Origin: Anaerocolumna sedimenticola | Lineage (GTDB): Bacteria; Bacillota; Clostridia; Lachnospirales; Lachnospiraceae | Reading direction: 5' to 3' | DNA: 64,000 nucleotides | Assembly (NCBI RefSeq): GCF_009931695.1 | Contig: NZ_CP048000.1 | Coordinates: forward strand, 434,001-498,000 | Shown: positions 55,130 through 64,000 of the stretch, piece after piece | How positions within the stretch are numbered: the stretch's first letter is position 1 | How the letters are laid out: every line of letters starts with the position of its first letter | The notes under the pieces: generated by a model | What the model saw: only the letters and a program-made list of their open reading frames with translations | Databases searched by the model: none | What the model was told of the DNA's origin: nothing | Made by a program: the position numbers and the translations under genes

Positions 55130-58100
55130 ATGGCTAGAAAAATGAAAACCATGGATGGAAATAATGCTGCGGCTCACGTGTCTTATGCATTTACCGATGT
55201 TGCGGCTATCTATCCAATCACACCATCTTCAGTAATGGCTGAAGTTACCGATGCTTGGTCTACTCAAGGTAGAAAAAACATCTTCGGACACGAAGTACAG
55301 GTTACAGAAATGCAATCAGAGGCTGGTGCAGCTGGTACTGTTCACGGTTCCTTGGCCGCCGGTGCATTAACAACTACCTTTACTGCTTCACAAGGTTTAT
55401 TGTTAATGATTCCTAATATGTATAAAATAGCTGGTGAATTATTACCATGCGTTATCGATGTATCCGCTCGTGCATTAGCAAGCCACGCTTTATCAATCTT
55501 TGGTGATCATTCAGACGTATATGCATGCCGTCAGACCGGTTTCGCAATGCTTTGCTCCAGTAATGTACAGGAAGTTATGGATTTAGGTGCAGTAGCTCAC
55601 CTTTCCACAATTAAAGGACGTGTTCCGTTCCTGCATTTCTTCGATGGTTTCAGAACTTCTCACGAAATTCAAAAAATTGAAACCTGGGATTATGATGATT
55701 TAAAAGAACTTACCGATATGGATGCGGTTACTGCATTCCGTAAACATGCTTTAAATCCGCAACATCCGGTAACCCGCGGTACAGCACAGAATCCTGATAT
55801 TTTCTTCCAGGCAAGAGAAGCAAGTAATACATACTATAATGCAATACCTGGCATTGTAGAAGAATACATGAATAAAATCAATGCTAAAATCGGTACTGAT
55901 TATAAATTATTTAACTATTACGGAGCTGCTGATGCAGAACATGTAATTATTGCAATGGGTTCCGTTTGTGATACGATTGATGAGACAATTGATTACTTAT
56001 TAGCTTCCGGTGCAAAAGTCGGTGTTATTAAAGTAAGACTTTACAGACCTTTCTCTGTAAAACATTTATTAGATGTTATTCCTGATACCGTTAAACAAAT
56101 CAGCGTATTAGACAGAACGAAAGAACCGGGTGCTCTTGGCGAACCTTTATATCTTGATGTTGTAGCTGCATTAAAAGATACTAAATTTGATAAAGTTCCT
56201 GTATTTACAGGCCGTTACGGTTTAGGTTCCAAAGATACTACTCCTGCTCAGATTATTTCCGTGTTTAATAATACAGAAAAGAAGCAATTTACAATTGGTA
56301 TCGTAGATGACGTAACTAAGTTATCCCTTGAAATTAAAGATAATCCTAACACAACTCCGGAAAGCACTATCAGTTGTAAATTCTGGGGACTTGGTGCTGA
56401 CGGTACAGTTGGTGCTAACAAAAACTCTATCAAAATTATCGGTGACCATACAGACATGTATGCACAGGCTTATTTTGATTATGACTCAAAGAAATCCGGT
56501 GGTGTTACTATCTCCCACTTACGTTTCGGTAAGGATCCTATCAAAGCAACTTACTTAATCAGCAAAGCTAACTTTGTAGCTTGCCACAATCCTTCCTATG
56601 TAAGAAAATACAACATGGTTCAGGATTTAAAAGACGGCGGATCTTTCTTACTTAACTGCGGATGGACAATGGAAGAAATTGAACATCACTTACCTGGACA
56701 GGTTAAGAGATATATCGCAAAACACAATATTAAATTCTATACAATTGATGGTATCAGTATTGGTAAAGAAATCGGTCTTGGCGGACGTATCAATACGGTT
56801 CTTCAGGCTGCATTCTTTAAATTAGCTAACATCATTCCTGTTGAAGATGCTGTTAAATACATGAAAGACGCTGCAACAAGATCCTATAGCAAAAAAGGTG
56901 ATGCAGTAGTTAAGATGAACCATGATGCTATTGACCGTGGTATTACAGATGTTAAAGAAATTAAAGTTCCTGCTTCCTGGGCTGATGCAGCTGATGAAGA
57001 TTTAGCTGTAAAAGTATCCGGTAACAGAGGCGATATTGTAGACTATGTTAATAATATTCAAAGCCGTGTTAACGGACAAGACGGTAACAACCTTCCTGTT
57101 TCTGCTTTCGTAGATTATGTTGACGGTACCGCACCTAACGGTTCCTCCGCATTTGAAAAACGTGGTATCGCAGTTGATGTTCCTGTATGGAATCCGGCTA
57201 ACTGTATTCAATGTAACTTCTGTTCTTATGTCTGTCCACACGCAGTTATCCGTCCTGTTGCTATGACAGAAGAACAGGCAGCTAAAGCTCCTGCCGGTTC
57301 CTTAAGCATGGATTTAACCGGTATGCCAGGCTATAAATTTGCTATGTCCGTTTCCGTACTTGACTGTACCGGATGTGGTTCTTGTGCTAATGTATGCCCA
57401 GGTAAGAAGGGTGAAAAAGCATTAACAATGCAGAACTTAGAAACTCAATTAGAAGCACAGAAATTATTTGATTACGGAGTTGAAATCGGATATCCGGATG
57501 CAGTTGTAGAGAAATTCAAAGAAACTACTGTAAAGGGAAGTCAGTTCAAGAAACCTTTACTTGAGTTCTCCGGTGCTTGTGCAGGTTGTGGTGAAACTCC
57601 ATATGCAAAACTTGCTACACAGTTATTCGGCGACAGAATGTACATCGCTAATGCTACAGGTTGTTCTTCTATCTGGGGTGGTTCCGCACCTTCCACACCA
57701 TATACGGTAAACAAAGACGGACATGGTCCTGCATGGGCTAACTCTTTATTTGAAGATAATGCCGAATATGGTTATGGTATGGCACTTGCGCAGAAAGCAT
57801 TAAGAGGACGTTTAATTTCCTCCGTTGAAGCTCTCTCATCCGTAGTTGATAACGCTGATGTAAAAGCAGCTTGTGAACAATATTTAGCAACAAAAGATTC
57901 CAGCGCATTAAATGCTCCTGCAGCAAAAGAATTAGTTGAAGCTTTGGAAGCTTGCGGCTGTGATAATGAAGATAAAGCAAACATCTTAGCTAACAAAGAT
58001 TTCTTATCCAAGAAGTCCCAATGGATCTTCGGTGGTGACGGCTGGGCTTATGATATCGGTTTCGGTGGTTTAGACCATGTAATCGCCAGCGGCGAAGATG

Positions 58101-58660
58101 TTAACATTTTAGTATTCGATACTGAAGTTTATTCCAATACAGGCGGTCAGTCTTCTAAATCTACTCCTACCGGTGCTATTGCTCAGTTCGCAGCAGCTGG
58201 TAAAGAAGTTAAGAAGAAAGACTTGGCAGCAATCGCTATGAGTTATGGTTATGTATATGTTGCACAAATCGCACAGGGTGCTGACTATAACCAATGCGTT
58301 AAAGCATTTGTAGAAGCTGAAAGCTACCATGGTCCATCCATTATCATCGCTTATGCTCCATGTATTAACCATGGTATTAAAGGTGGTATGAAGGGTGCTC
58401 AAACTGAAGAAAAACGCGCTGTTCAGGCTGGATACTGGCACTTATTCCGCTTCGATCCTCGTCTTGAAGAAGAAGGAAAGAATCCATTCCAGTTAGACTC
58501 CAAAGAGCCTACTGCTGATTATCAGGAATTCTTAACAAGCGAAGTTCGTTACAGCTCTCTTGCACGTTCCAATCCGGAAAGAGCAAAAGAATTATTTGCT
58601 AAGGCTGAAAAGAATGCAAAAGCAAAATATGCTAAGTTAGTTAAATTAGCCCAGAACTAA
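55130..58660 (+). CDS. nifJ: Pyruvate:ferredoxin (flavodoxin) oxidoreductase
   Basis: Oxidatively decarboxylates pyruvate to acetyl-CoA and CO2, reducing ferredoxin; the central fermentative step in the cytosol of clostridia. The 1176-residue single chain has all domains in order: the pyrimidine-binding TPP domain (YPITPSSVMAEVTDAW), a CoA-binding domain, a 2x[4Fe-4S] ferredoxin insert (CIQCNFCSYVCP and CTGCGSCANVCP), and the pyrophosphate-binding domain with CAGCGE, ATGCSS and GDGWAYDIGFGGLDHVI plus NTGGQSSKSTPTG. AAGGAGGA precedes the ATG. It is monocistronic. Codons are strikingly regular, as expected for a very highly expressed gene. Confidence 0.98.
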   Translation: MARKMKTMDGNNAAAHVSYAFTDVAAIYPITPSSVMAEVTDAWSTQGRKNIFGHEVQVTEMQSEAGAAGTVHGSLAAGALTTTFTASQGLLLMIPNMYKIAGELLPCVIDVSARALASHALSIFGDHSDVYACRQTGFAMLCSSNVQEVMDLGAVAHLSTIKGRVPFLHFFDGFRTSHEIQKIETWDYDDLKELTDMDAVTAFRKHALNPQHPVTRGTAQNPDIFFQAREASNTYYNAIPGIVEEYMNKINAKIGTDYKLFNYYGAADAEHVIIAMGSVCDTIDETIDYLLASGAKVGVIKVRLYRPFSVKHLLDVIPDTVKQISVLDRTKEPGALGEPLYLDVVAALKDTKFDKVPVFTGRYGLGSKDTTPAQIISVFNNTEKKQFTIGIVDDVTKLSLEIKDNPNTTPESTISCKFWGLGADGTVGANKNSIKIIGDHTDMYAQAYFDYDSKKSGGVTISHLRFGKDPIKATYLISKANFVACHNPSYVRKYNMVQDLKDGGSFLLNCGWTMEEIEHHLPGQVKRYIAKHNIKFYTIDGISIGKEIGLGGRINTVLQAAFFKLANIIPVEDAVKYMKDAATRSYSKKGDAVVKMNHDAIDRGITDVKEIKVPASWADAADEDLAVKVSGNRGDIVDYVNNIQSRVNGQDGNNLPVSAFVDYVDGTAPNGSSAFEKRGIAVDVPVWNPANCIQCNFCSYVCPHAVIRPVAMTEEQAAKAPAGSLSMDLTGMPGYKFAMSVSVLDCTGCGSCANVCPGKKGEKALTMQNLETQLEAQKLFDYGVEIGYPDAVVEKFKETTVKGSQFKKPLLEFSGACAGCGETPYAKLATQLFGDRMYIANATGCSSIWGGSAPSTPYTVNKDGHGPAWANSLFEDNAEYGYGMALAQKALRGRLISSVEALSSVVDNADVKAACEQYLATKDSSALNAPAAKELVEALEACGCDNEDKANILANKDFLSKKSQWIFGGDGWAYDIGFGGLDHVIASGEDVNILVFDTEVYSNTGGQSSKSTPTGAIAQFAAAGKEVKKKDLAAIAMSYGYVYVAQIAQGADYNQCVKAFVEAESYHGPSIIIAYAPCINHGIKGGMKGAQTEEKRAVQAGYWHLFRFDPRLEEEGKNPFQLDSKEPTADYQEFLTSEVRYSSLARSNPERAKELFAKAEKNAKAKYAKLVKLAQN

Positions 58661-58721
58661 TGTAAACTCCATATAGAAGCATGATTTTTGTTACTATATT
58701 ATAACAAAGTTATTGGCAATC

Positions 58722-58759
58722 AAAAAAAAGAAAGTTCACAATTGTGAGCTTTCTTTTTT
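58722..58759 (+). terminator. nifJ terminator
   Basis: AAAGAAAGTTCACAATTGTGAGCTTTCTTTTTT: stem with A and T tracts, 60 bp after the stop. A second hairpin, AACCACCCGTT / AACGGATGGTT (58783-58813), may terminate the convergent transporter gene; 58814-58995 is AT-rich with nothing seen. Confidence 0.85.
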
Positions 58760-58995
58760 ATTGGTATGGCAATATTTTAATAAACCACCCGTTATACATC
58801 AACGGATGGTTATGATTACTTTAAATTAATAGCTGTGATTTTTTTTAATTCCAAAATGCTATTTTAAATTTTGGCCGATAAAGAAAAGTAACATTTCCCT
58901 ATAATATATTTATCGCAAAAATATCACGATTACCTTACTTTATATTTTGAAACAACTTCAGCAGAATTTGGTAATTACATTTTATAAATATCAAT

Positions 58996-59919
58996 TTACT
59001 TTAAAAAATCCATAAATGCCATGATAATTGGAATGGTTATCAGAGAAGCTAAGGTAGTCATGGCGAATATTTCCGATGAATACAATGCATTTTTTTTATA
59101 ACGAATGGCAAATAATGTACACGTTGCGCCTGTGGGGCAGGCAGCACCAAGAACTGCAGCTGCCAGCACCGGAACAGCCATGGTAAATCTGCTGTAAATA
59201 AGTAATAAAATAACCGGAATGAATATTAACTTTAAAAATAATACAAGATAAATTCGAAGTTTTAGAAAGATTTTCAGTATATTGGTCTGGGCAATGGTTA
59301 CACCCGCTATAATCATGGCTAACGGAGTATTCATATCTGCAACATATTGCAGGGAATTAAACACTATTTGCGGAAGATGTACCTGTGTTATAAAAAACAG
59401 GAATCCCAGTATAATGGAAATCAGGGTAGGTGAAATCAGGGTTTTTACCATTGTTTTTTTATCCTGGGTTCCATTCATCATGATAAGCCCCTGCGTCCAT
59501 ACAAATACATTAAATATGGTTATATAGGCAGTAATATAGAATACTCCTTCACTTCCGTAAATACCATTTATTATGGGTATGCCAAAAAAACCGCTGTTTG
59601 AGTATATGGTAGAAAACCTTTCAATCACAACATCCGGATTTTTTTTACCTCTTAAAAAGACGTAGGCTGTTAAGATTCCGAATAAATGTGTTAAAATAGC
59701 CAAGCCTAATGAAATTAATAAACCAACCAGTAAATCATCGCTGAATTCTCTTTGATAGGAATTAAATATTAACAGTGGTGATACCAATAACAGCAATAGA
59801 TCGGACAGCTTTTTATTCATTTCCTGGTCAATTACCTTAAACCTGTAACAGCTATAACCGATTAAAATTAAAATAAACATGATCAGGATTTGGTTTAAAA
59901 CAATATTAGCTAAAGGCAT
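58996..59919 (-). CDS. AEC family transporter (auxin efflux carrier-like)
   Basis: A 307-residue membrane protein with about ten spans in two inverted halves, the layout of AEC (Mem_trans) carriers. Family features: N-terminal VLNQILIMFILILIGYSCYRF, the polar-lined NSGFFGIPIINGIYG in the middle of the first half, and GAACPTGATCTLFAIRY near the C-terminus. Relatives export or import malate, malonate and other carboxylates; the substrate here is unknown. GGAGA precedes the ATG. It stands alone between nifJ and a polymerase/ligase-like gene. Confidence 0.9.
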   Translation of the reverse strand: MPLANIVLNQILIMFILILIGYSCYRFKVIDQEMNKKLSDLLLLLVSPLLIFNSYQREFSDDLLVGLLISLGLAILTHLFGILTAYVFLRGKKNPDVVIERFSTIYSNSGFFGIPIINGIYGSEGVFYITAYITIFNVFVWTQGLIMMNGTQDKKTMVKTLISPTLISIILGFLFFITQVHLPQIVFNSLQYVADMNTPLAMIIAGVTIAQTNILKIFLKLRIYLVLFLKLIFIPVILLLIYSRFTMAVPVLAAAVLGAACPTGATCTLFAIRYKKNALYSSEIFAMTTLASLITIPIIMAFMDFLK

Positions 59920-59974
59920 ATGTTTTCTCCAATCGTGTATTCCTATTTAATATATGTGAAAATAATTGTAAAAT

Positions 59975-61231
59975 TTATTCCGAATAACGCTGTCTGATAA
60001 GGAGATTAAATAATCGTTTCTCTTCACGATTTTCAAATGTACCAATTCCTGATAATATAAATATAAATAGCGGCAATGTCTGTATCCAAAATAAAGTTAA
60101 ATCCGTGACACCATGAACGAAAGCTGCCGCAGTTACTGCCAGTATAAGCGATGTAATCACAGTCTGCTTATCCTTAAAACAGATCGTTAATATGGAATAC
60201 AAATATTTTACAAAGGATACCAGGATTATTACAGTTCCGATAATTCCGTAATTAATTAAGGAATCCAGATAAATACTGTGACTGTGAGGTATTAATTTGT
60301 GATTTTTAGAACTTAAGAAAGCACAGGACATAGATCCATGACCGATTAACGGACTCTTTTTAATTTCATGTACAACAAAGTTCCATATCTTAAAACGAAG
60401 TCTTAAAGTTTCCTCCGCGTCGGAAAGCCGGGGTATTAGATCAATATTTAACGCAAATATAATAAAAACACCTGTAAAAGCTACAAAAACCCAGGCAGAA
60501 AATAACCGCCACTTCTTAAGTATAATTAGTAACACGGATATACCTACAAACACCTCTACCCATGCAAACATACTCTCACATAAATAAATACTTACGACAT
60601 TTAATATTCCTATAACGTAATAAAGCCACTTAAGTCCTTGATTAGTGAATATTTTATACGCACAGATTATTATTACAGTTGCCGTAATGGTGCCGAAATA
60701 ATTGGGATGCAAGAACATTGCCGATATGCGGTCATAATTATAAAAATCATCCAACAGGGAAATTACAAACTTTTGGCTGATTGCACAACTTGAGCTTGTT
60801 ATGCTTAAAAGACAAACAAGTGTTAATACTCTCTCATATAATTCTCTGGTCATAAAACTTCGTTGGAATAATCCAATAAACATGGCAAGTATCAATCCAA
60901 AACCTGCACCAACACCGAACCAGTTACCATACAGCAGAGCTACTATAAGATAAAAAGCCAAAAACAAAAATATGTATTTGGAATATCTTTGAGCAAAAAT
61001 GATTTTACGGGTTTGCTTATTAAGCACCAGATATATCCCTAAACCAACCAGTAATATTCCGGCAAATATATATGGTAAAAATATGGAAGTAACTGTCATT
61101 ATTATTATATTTGTATAGGTTAAAGAATCGTCTATCTGACGTCTAATTGCTGCTTTTTTTTCTATAATAATTCCTCTTTTCAAAAGTGAATAAATTGTTA
61201 ACATCGAATTTGTTTTATTCACCTTACTCAT
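59975..61231 (-). CDS. O-antigen ligase family (Wzy/WaaL) membrane protein
   Basis: A 418-residue protein with ten to twelve spans. In the C-terminal half a large external loop carries RLRFKIWNFVVHEIKKSPLIGHGSMSCAFLSS and LIPHSHSIYLDSLINYGIIGTVI; the pattern R...W...I...P..G.G and HSHS.YLD...NYG.IG is the signature of the ligase/polymerase fold (Wzy_C). Such proteins polymerise or transfer lipid-linked glycans outside the membrane. No glycosyltransferases are adjacent, so the substrate is open; the polymer genes at 28-36 kb are candidates. Confidence 0.85.
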   Translation of the reverse strand: MSKVNKTNSMLTIYSLLKRGIIIEKKAAIRRQIDDSLTYTNIIIMTVTSIFLPYIFAGILLVGLGIYLVLNKQTRKIIFAQRYSKYIFLFLAFYLIVALLYGNWFGVGAGFGLILAMFIGLFQRSFMTRELYERVLTLVCLLSITSSSCAISQKFVISLLDDFYNYDRISAMFLHPNYFGTITATVIIICAYKIFTNQGLKWLYYVIGILNVVSIYLCESMFAWVEVFVGISVLLIILKKWRLFSAWVFVAFTGVFIIFALNIDLIPRLSDAEETLRLRFKIWNFVVHEIKKSPLIGHGSMSCAFLSSKNHKLIPHSHSIYLDSLINYGIIGTVIILVSFVKYLYSILTICFKDKQTVITSLILAVTAAAFVHGVTDLTLFWIQTLPLFIFILSGIGTFENREEKRLFNLLIRQRYSE

Positions 61232-61493
61232 AACATAAACCGAAATTCATATTAATATCATTTCCGGCATTATAGACTATTTCACAAAGAATTATATTAG
61301 CATATAAACTATAAATTATCAACCGTTTTCACTTTTCTTTCACAATTTTGTTCATTATAAATTAACAATTTATTCATAAATTAACAAAAAAAGAATAAAA
61401 CCGTACATTTTCACCGCTTTTTAGAATTTTTGGAAAATTATTTTTGATAAATCATATAATAATATAAAAATTAAGAACTAAAAAGTTGAAAAC

Positions 61494-61898
61494 ATGTATA
61501 CTCCCTATCCTGAATACTTTAATAATCTATCTGCAGAAGTACAATATACTCAACACAACCTTGCATATTCCATCACTATCAGTGTAGAAAATCACACACT
61601 CACTCTCTATAAAAATGGAAAAGTCAGTAAAATTTACCCTGTTGCCGTTGGTAAAGCTTCAACACCTACACCAAAGGGTACTTTTAAAATAATTAACAGA
61701 GCTATCAATCCTGGCGGACCATTCGGTGTACGATGGCTTGGTCTTAATGCACCAAATGGGGACTATGGTATACACGGAACAAATAATCCCTCCTCAATAG
61801 GGAAAAATGTGTCAAACGGATGTATCCGTATGTTCAACCACGATGTACTCGAACTAAGTAATTTAGTTCCAATAGGTACAGCAGTAAAAATAGTTTAA
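61494..61898 (+). CDS. L,D-transpeptidase (YkuD domain), no visible signal peptide
   Basis: A 134-residue protein that is almost entirely the YkuD catalytic domain: [40 protein letters not shown] with H94 and the active-site cysteine in VSNGCIRM (C110). Such enzymes make 3-3 cross-links in peptidoglycan. No signal peptide or anchor is seen at the N-terminus ([20 protein letters not shown]). An in-frame TAA lies about 15 bases upstream, so no longer start exists. It may be exported by another route or have a cytosolic or spore-coat role. It converges on hypE across a shared terminator. Confidence 0.88.
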   Translation: MYTPYPEYFNNLSAEVQYTQHNLAYSITISVENHTLTLYKNGKVSKIYPVAVGKASTPTPKGTFKIINRAINPGGPFGVRWLGLNAPNGDYGIHGTNNPSSIGKNVSNGCIRMFNHDVLELSNLVPIGTAVKIV

Positions 61899-61899
61899 A

Positions 61900-61946
61900 G
61901 AAAAGCTGATAAATGCCTATTTTACCATAGGTTTATCAGCTTTTTT
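61900..61946. terminator. Bidirectional terminator between L,D-transpeptidase gene and hypE
   Basis: AAAAGCTGATAAA / TTTATCAGCTTTTTT with an inner CCTAT/ATAGG pair: an excellent stem with tracts on both strands. Confidence 0.88.
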
Positions 61947-61947
61947 C

Positions 61948-62925
61948 TTAACAGATTCGAGGAAGGCCCTCCCCGTATAAGATATCAATGATTCTGCTGC
62001 CTTTTAAAGCAGTAGTCATGATTACACCACTGCCCTCCACAATCTTACCGATGATTGCTGCATTTGACCCATACCTGCTTTTTTGCATAATGGCCAAAGC
62101 TTTCTTTGCCTGGCTTTTCGGAATTACTGCAATCATCTTTCCTTCATTGGCCATGTAAAGAGGGTCAAGACCTAATATATCACAGAATCCTCTTACCTGG
62201 ACACTGACAGGCAGTGAATCCTCATATATTTCCACTCCGCAGGAGGAACTTTTCGATACTTCATTTAAAACGGTAGCCAGTCCTCCTCTTGTTACATCCC
62301 GCATACAGTGTACCTTAATATTATTATCCAGCAAGTTTTTCACCATAGACCGAAGCGGAGCACAATCACTTTGTATTGTATTTTCTATTCCCATTCTATG
62401 GGACATGATAGCGGCATGGTGTTCTCCAAGATTACCGGACAGCAGGATAACATCCCCTTTACGGCAGTTTGAAATGCTTATTCCGTTTGTCTTAATCTCA
62501 CCGATACCGGAAGTATTGATATAGACTCCGCCTTTTCCTTCAATTACTTTCGTATCTCCGGCAACTATTTTTACTTTCGCTTCTCTAGCCGCCTGGGACA
62601 TGGATTGTGCAATTTGGTCTATAGTTTCCATATCCGCGCCTTCTTCAATAATAAAACCTGCTGTAAGGTACTTGGGAATAGCTCCCATCATCAGTAAATC
62701 ATTAACTGTTCCGCAGACTGCCACCTTACCGATATCCCCTCCGCGAAAAAAAATGGGAGTAACAACGAAGGAGTCCGTTGTGTATGCGATCTTCCCATTT
62801 ACCTTAAGAACAGCCGAATCTTCCATTTTAGCTAATACAGCGTTATCAAAGTTTTTTAAAAAAATATCATTAATTAAATTACTTGTTTGCTTTCCTCCGC
62901 TGCCGTAAGCCATATCTATCTTCAT
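61948..62925 (-). CDS. hypE: Hydrogenase maturation factor HypE
   Basis: Makes the cyanide ligands of the [NiFe] centre: it dehydrates the thiocarbamoyl group put on its own C-terminal cysteine by HypF. The 325 residues end PRIC, with that cysteine last, as required. The ATP-binding PurM-like fold shows MAYGSGGKQTSNLI, TDSFVVTPIFFRGGDIGKVAVCGTVNDLLMMGA and MRDVTRGGLATVLNE. AGAGGGTG precedes the ATG. It starts 16 bp after hypD. A [NiFe] hydrogenase should lie elsewhere in the genome. Confidence 0.96.
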   Translation of the reverse strand: MKIDMAYGSGGKQTSNLINDIFLKNFDNAVLAKMEDSAVLKVNGKIAYTTDSFVVTPIFFRGGDIGKVAVCGTVNDLLMMGAIPKYLTAGFIIEEGADMETIDQIAQSMSQAAREAKVKIVAGDTKVIEGKGGVYINTSGIGEIKTNGISISNCRKGDVILLSGNLGEHHAAIMSHRMGIENTIQSDCAPLRSMVKNLLDNNIKVHCMRDVTRGGLATVLNEVSKSSSCGVEIYEDSLPVSVQVRGFCDILGLDPLYMANEGKMIAVIPKSQAKKALAIMQKSRYGSNAAIIGKIVEGSGVIMTTALKGSRIIDILYGEGLPRIC

Positions 62926-62930
62926 TGTTT

Positions 62931-62974
62931 ACACCCTCTTCCTATTGCAGGTTAACCCGCGATACTGTCACCCT
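62931..62974 (-). repeat. RBS-proximal hairpin repeat, copy 4, overlapping the hypD end
   Basis: On the minus strand GTGACAGTATCGCGGGTTAAC forms a stem ATCGCGGGT / ACCTGCAAT, then the hypE ribosome site. The hypD C-terminus (RVTVSRVNLQ) is coded by this repeat. Confidence 0.55.
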
Positions 62975-64000
62975 GTTTTTATACCATATCCCGCATGCGC
63001 CTTCTGTCGATACCATACAAGGACCCACGGCATTTAATGGGGTACACACGGTTTTAAATAAAGGACAGTCAACCGGATTAATCCTTCCCAGTATTACTTC
63101 CCTGCATTTACAGCCTTGCGGAGTTTTTTCCGTATAATCGTTAATCGTACTGCCGGCATCGTATTCCTGATAGTTCTTTCTTAATTTAAGACCGGAATTC
63201 TTAATAATTCCAATTCCTCGCCAATACGCATCCGTGCTTTCAAAATATTTATCCGTAAGGGCAGCTGCTTTTTGATTCCCTGATTCCGTTACGGTACTGG
63301 TATACATATTCTTCATGGAATACTGCTCTTTTTGTATCTGATGCAATATCTCATCTACGGCCGCTAGTATATGTTCCCCTTCAAATCCTGAAACAACAAA
63401 CGGTTTATGATATTTTTCAGCCAGATCCTTATATATGGAACAACCGGTAATTACGCTGACGTGGCCGGGACATAAAAATGCATCAATATTCTCCTCGTTT
63501 TCGCATATATAAGATAAAGCCGGAAGTATGGTTTTTATGGATGTCATAAACTTTAGATTCTTTATATTATTACTAATAATTTCATCTAACATTAACGCAT
63601 AAATCGGTGTAGTGGTTTCAAAACCAACGGCCGCAAATATATAGGTGGTATTTTTATCCTCCATCGCCATTTTCACCGCAGAGAGCGGGGAATATAGAAT
63701 TTTTACATTTGCTCCCATAGCCTTTGCTTCTGTTAAGGAATATTGATTTCCTTTCACTTTCATCATATCTCCAAAGGTTAATATGCAGGTATTTTCTGAC
63801 AGGGCATATTCCACTAATTTATCCACATAAGCAGATGCTGTAACACAAACCGGGCAGCCCGGACCGGAAATCAATTGAATACAGGGAGATAACAGACTCC
63901 GGATACCATTTTTGAAAATACTGGAGGTATGCGTTCCGCAGACTTCCATAATTTTTATTTTCCTGCCGGAATAATTTTTTAATTCATCCTTTACCTGTTC
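62942..64000 (-). CDS. hypD: Hydrogenase maturation factor HypD (N-terminus beyond window)
   Basis: An iron-sulfur scaffold which, with HypC, holds the Fe(CN)2CO unit. The family motifs are clear: MEVCGTHTSSIFKNGIRSLL (cysteine that helps bind Fe), ISGPGCPVCVTASAYVD, GFETTTPIYALML, LCPGHVSVITG, the GFEGEHIL block, and the [4Fe-4S] cysteines in PQGCKCREVILGRINPVDCPLF and GPCMVSTEGACGIWY. The frame is open to base 64000 (EQVKDELKNYSGRKIKI before MEVCG), so the ATG at 63949 is internal and the true start lies outside. The last ten residues come from a hairpin repeat. Confidence 0.95.
   Translation of the reverse strand, partial: EQVKDELKNYSGRKIKIMEVCGTHTSSIFKNGIRSLLSPCIQLISGPGCPVCVTASAYVDKLVEYALSENTCILTFGDMMKVKGNQYSLTEAKAMGANVKILYSPLSAVKMAMEDKNTTYIFAAVGFETTTPIYALMLDEIISNNIKNLKFMTSIKTILPALSYICENEENIDAFLCPGHVSVITGCSIYKDLAEKYHKPFVVSGFEGEHILAAVDEILHQIQKEQYSMKNMYTSTVTESGNQKAAALTDKYFESTDAYWRGIGIIKNSGLKLRKNYQEYDAGSTINDYTEKTPQGCKCREVILGRINPVDCPLFKTVCTPLNAVGPCMVSTEGACGIWYKNRVTVSRVNLQ

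Overview
The window looks like a chromosomal segment of a low-GC, strictly anaerobic Firmicute, most likely a member of the Lachnospiraceae (Clostridium cluster XIVa). The grounds are AT-rich DNA with strong AGGAGG ribosome sites, pyruvate:ferredoxin oxidoreductase, the lachnospiral form of ClpX, small family proteins typical of that group (DUF6062, DUF2225, cytidylate-kinase-like), HrcA/CIRCE control of groESL, and a xylan-oligosaccharide locus. No rRNA, tRNA, CRISPR or prophage was seen. The species is not identified.

Layout. 1-1909 (minus): start of a phosphate (pst) operon with a PhoP-type box. 2175-3606 (plus): dCMP deaminase and a membrane-anchored amidase. 3746-8429 (minus): guaB, a small membrane protein and groEL-groES. 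9019-16126: DUF6062 and DUF2225 proteins, glnS, a SleB-type hydrolase, hisC and a second aminotransferase. 16465-23976: an acetyltransferase, a kinase-like protein, a complete branched-chain amino-acid ABC transporter (livKHMGF), a zinc ribbon and a TIM-barrel protein. 24304-27808 (minus): clpX and htrA, each split by a one-base homopolymer shift. 28129-35735: envelope polymer genes (polyprenyl-phosphate sugar transferase, LCP ligase, tagD, two CDP-glycerol glycerophosphotransferases, a glycosyltransferase), interrupted by an IS1182-type relic. 36132-42007 (minus): leuA, HPr, the c-di-AMP pair cdaA-cdaR and two membrane proteins. 42380-51870 (minus): a six-gene beta-xyloside operon (sensor/AraC regulator, two permeases, binding lipoprotein, GH43-like and GH120 enzymes; no ATPase). 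52507-64000: lysS, greA, nifJ, an AEC transporter, an O-antigen-ligase-like protein, an L,D-transpeptidase and hypE-hypD for [NiFe]-hydrogenase maturation.

How the genes fit together. Fermentation is represented by PFOR and hydrogenase maturation. Carbon supply comes from the xyloside operon, whose transporter presumably borrows a shared ATPase. Envelope building is covered by glycerol-phosphate polymer genes, LCP, amidase, SleB-like hydrolase and L,D-transpeptidase, and sits near c-di-AMP synthesis. Proteostasis genes (groESL, clpX, htrA) are also clustered.

The most distinctive content is non-coding: three copies of a 150-bp hairpin MITE with target duplications, a two-copy 98-bp REP-like repeat, a family of short hairpins just upstream of ribosome sites, a nested 206-bp palindrome inside the IS relic, a 66-bp palindrome between convergent genes, and a second dyad operator over the groES promoter. 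Three single-base homopolymer shifts (pstS, clpX, htrA) lie within the first 28 kb and are best explained together, either as sequence errors or as real phase-type mutations.
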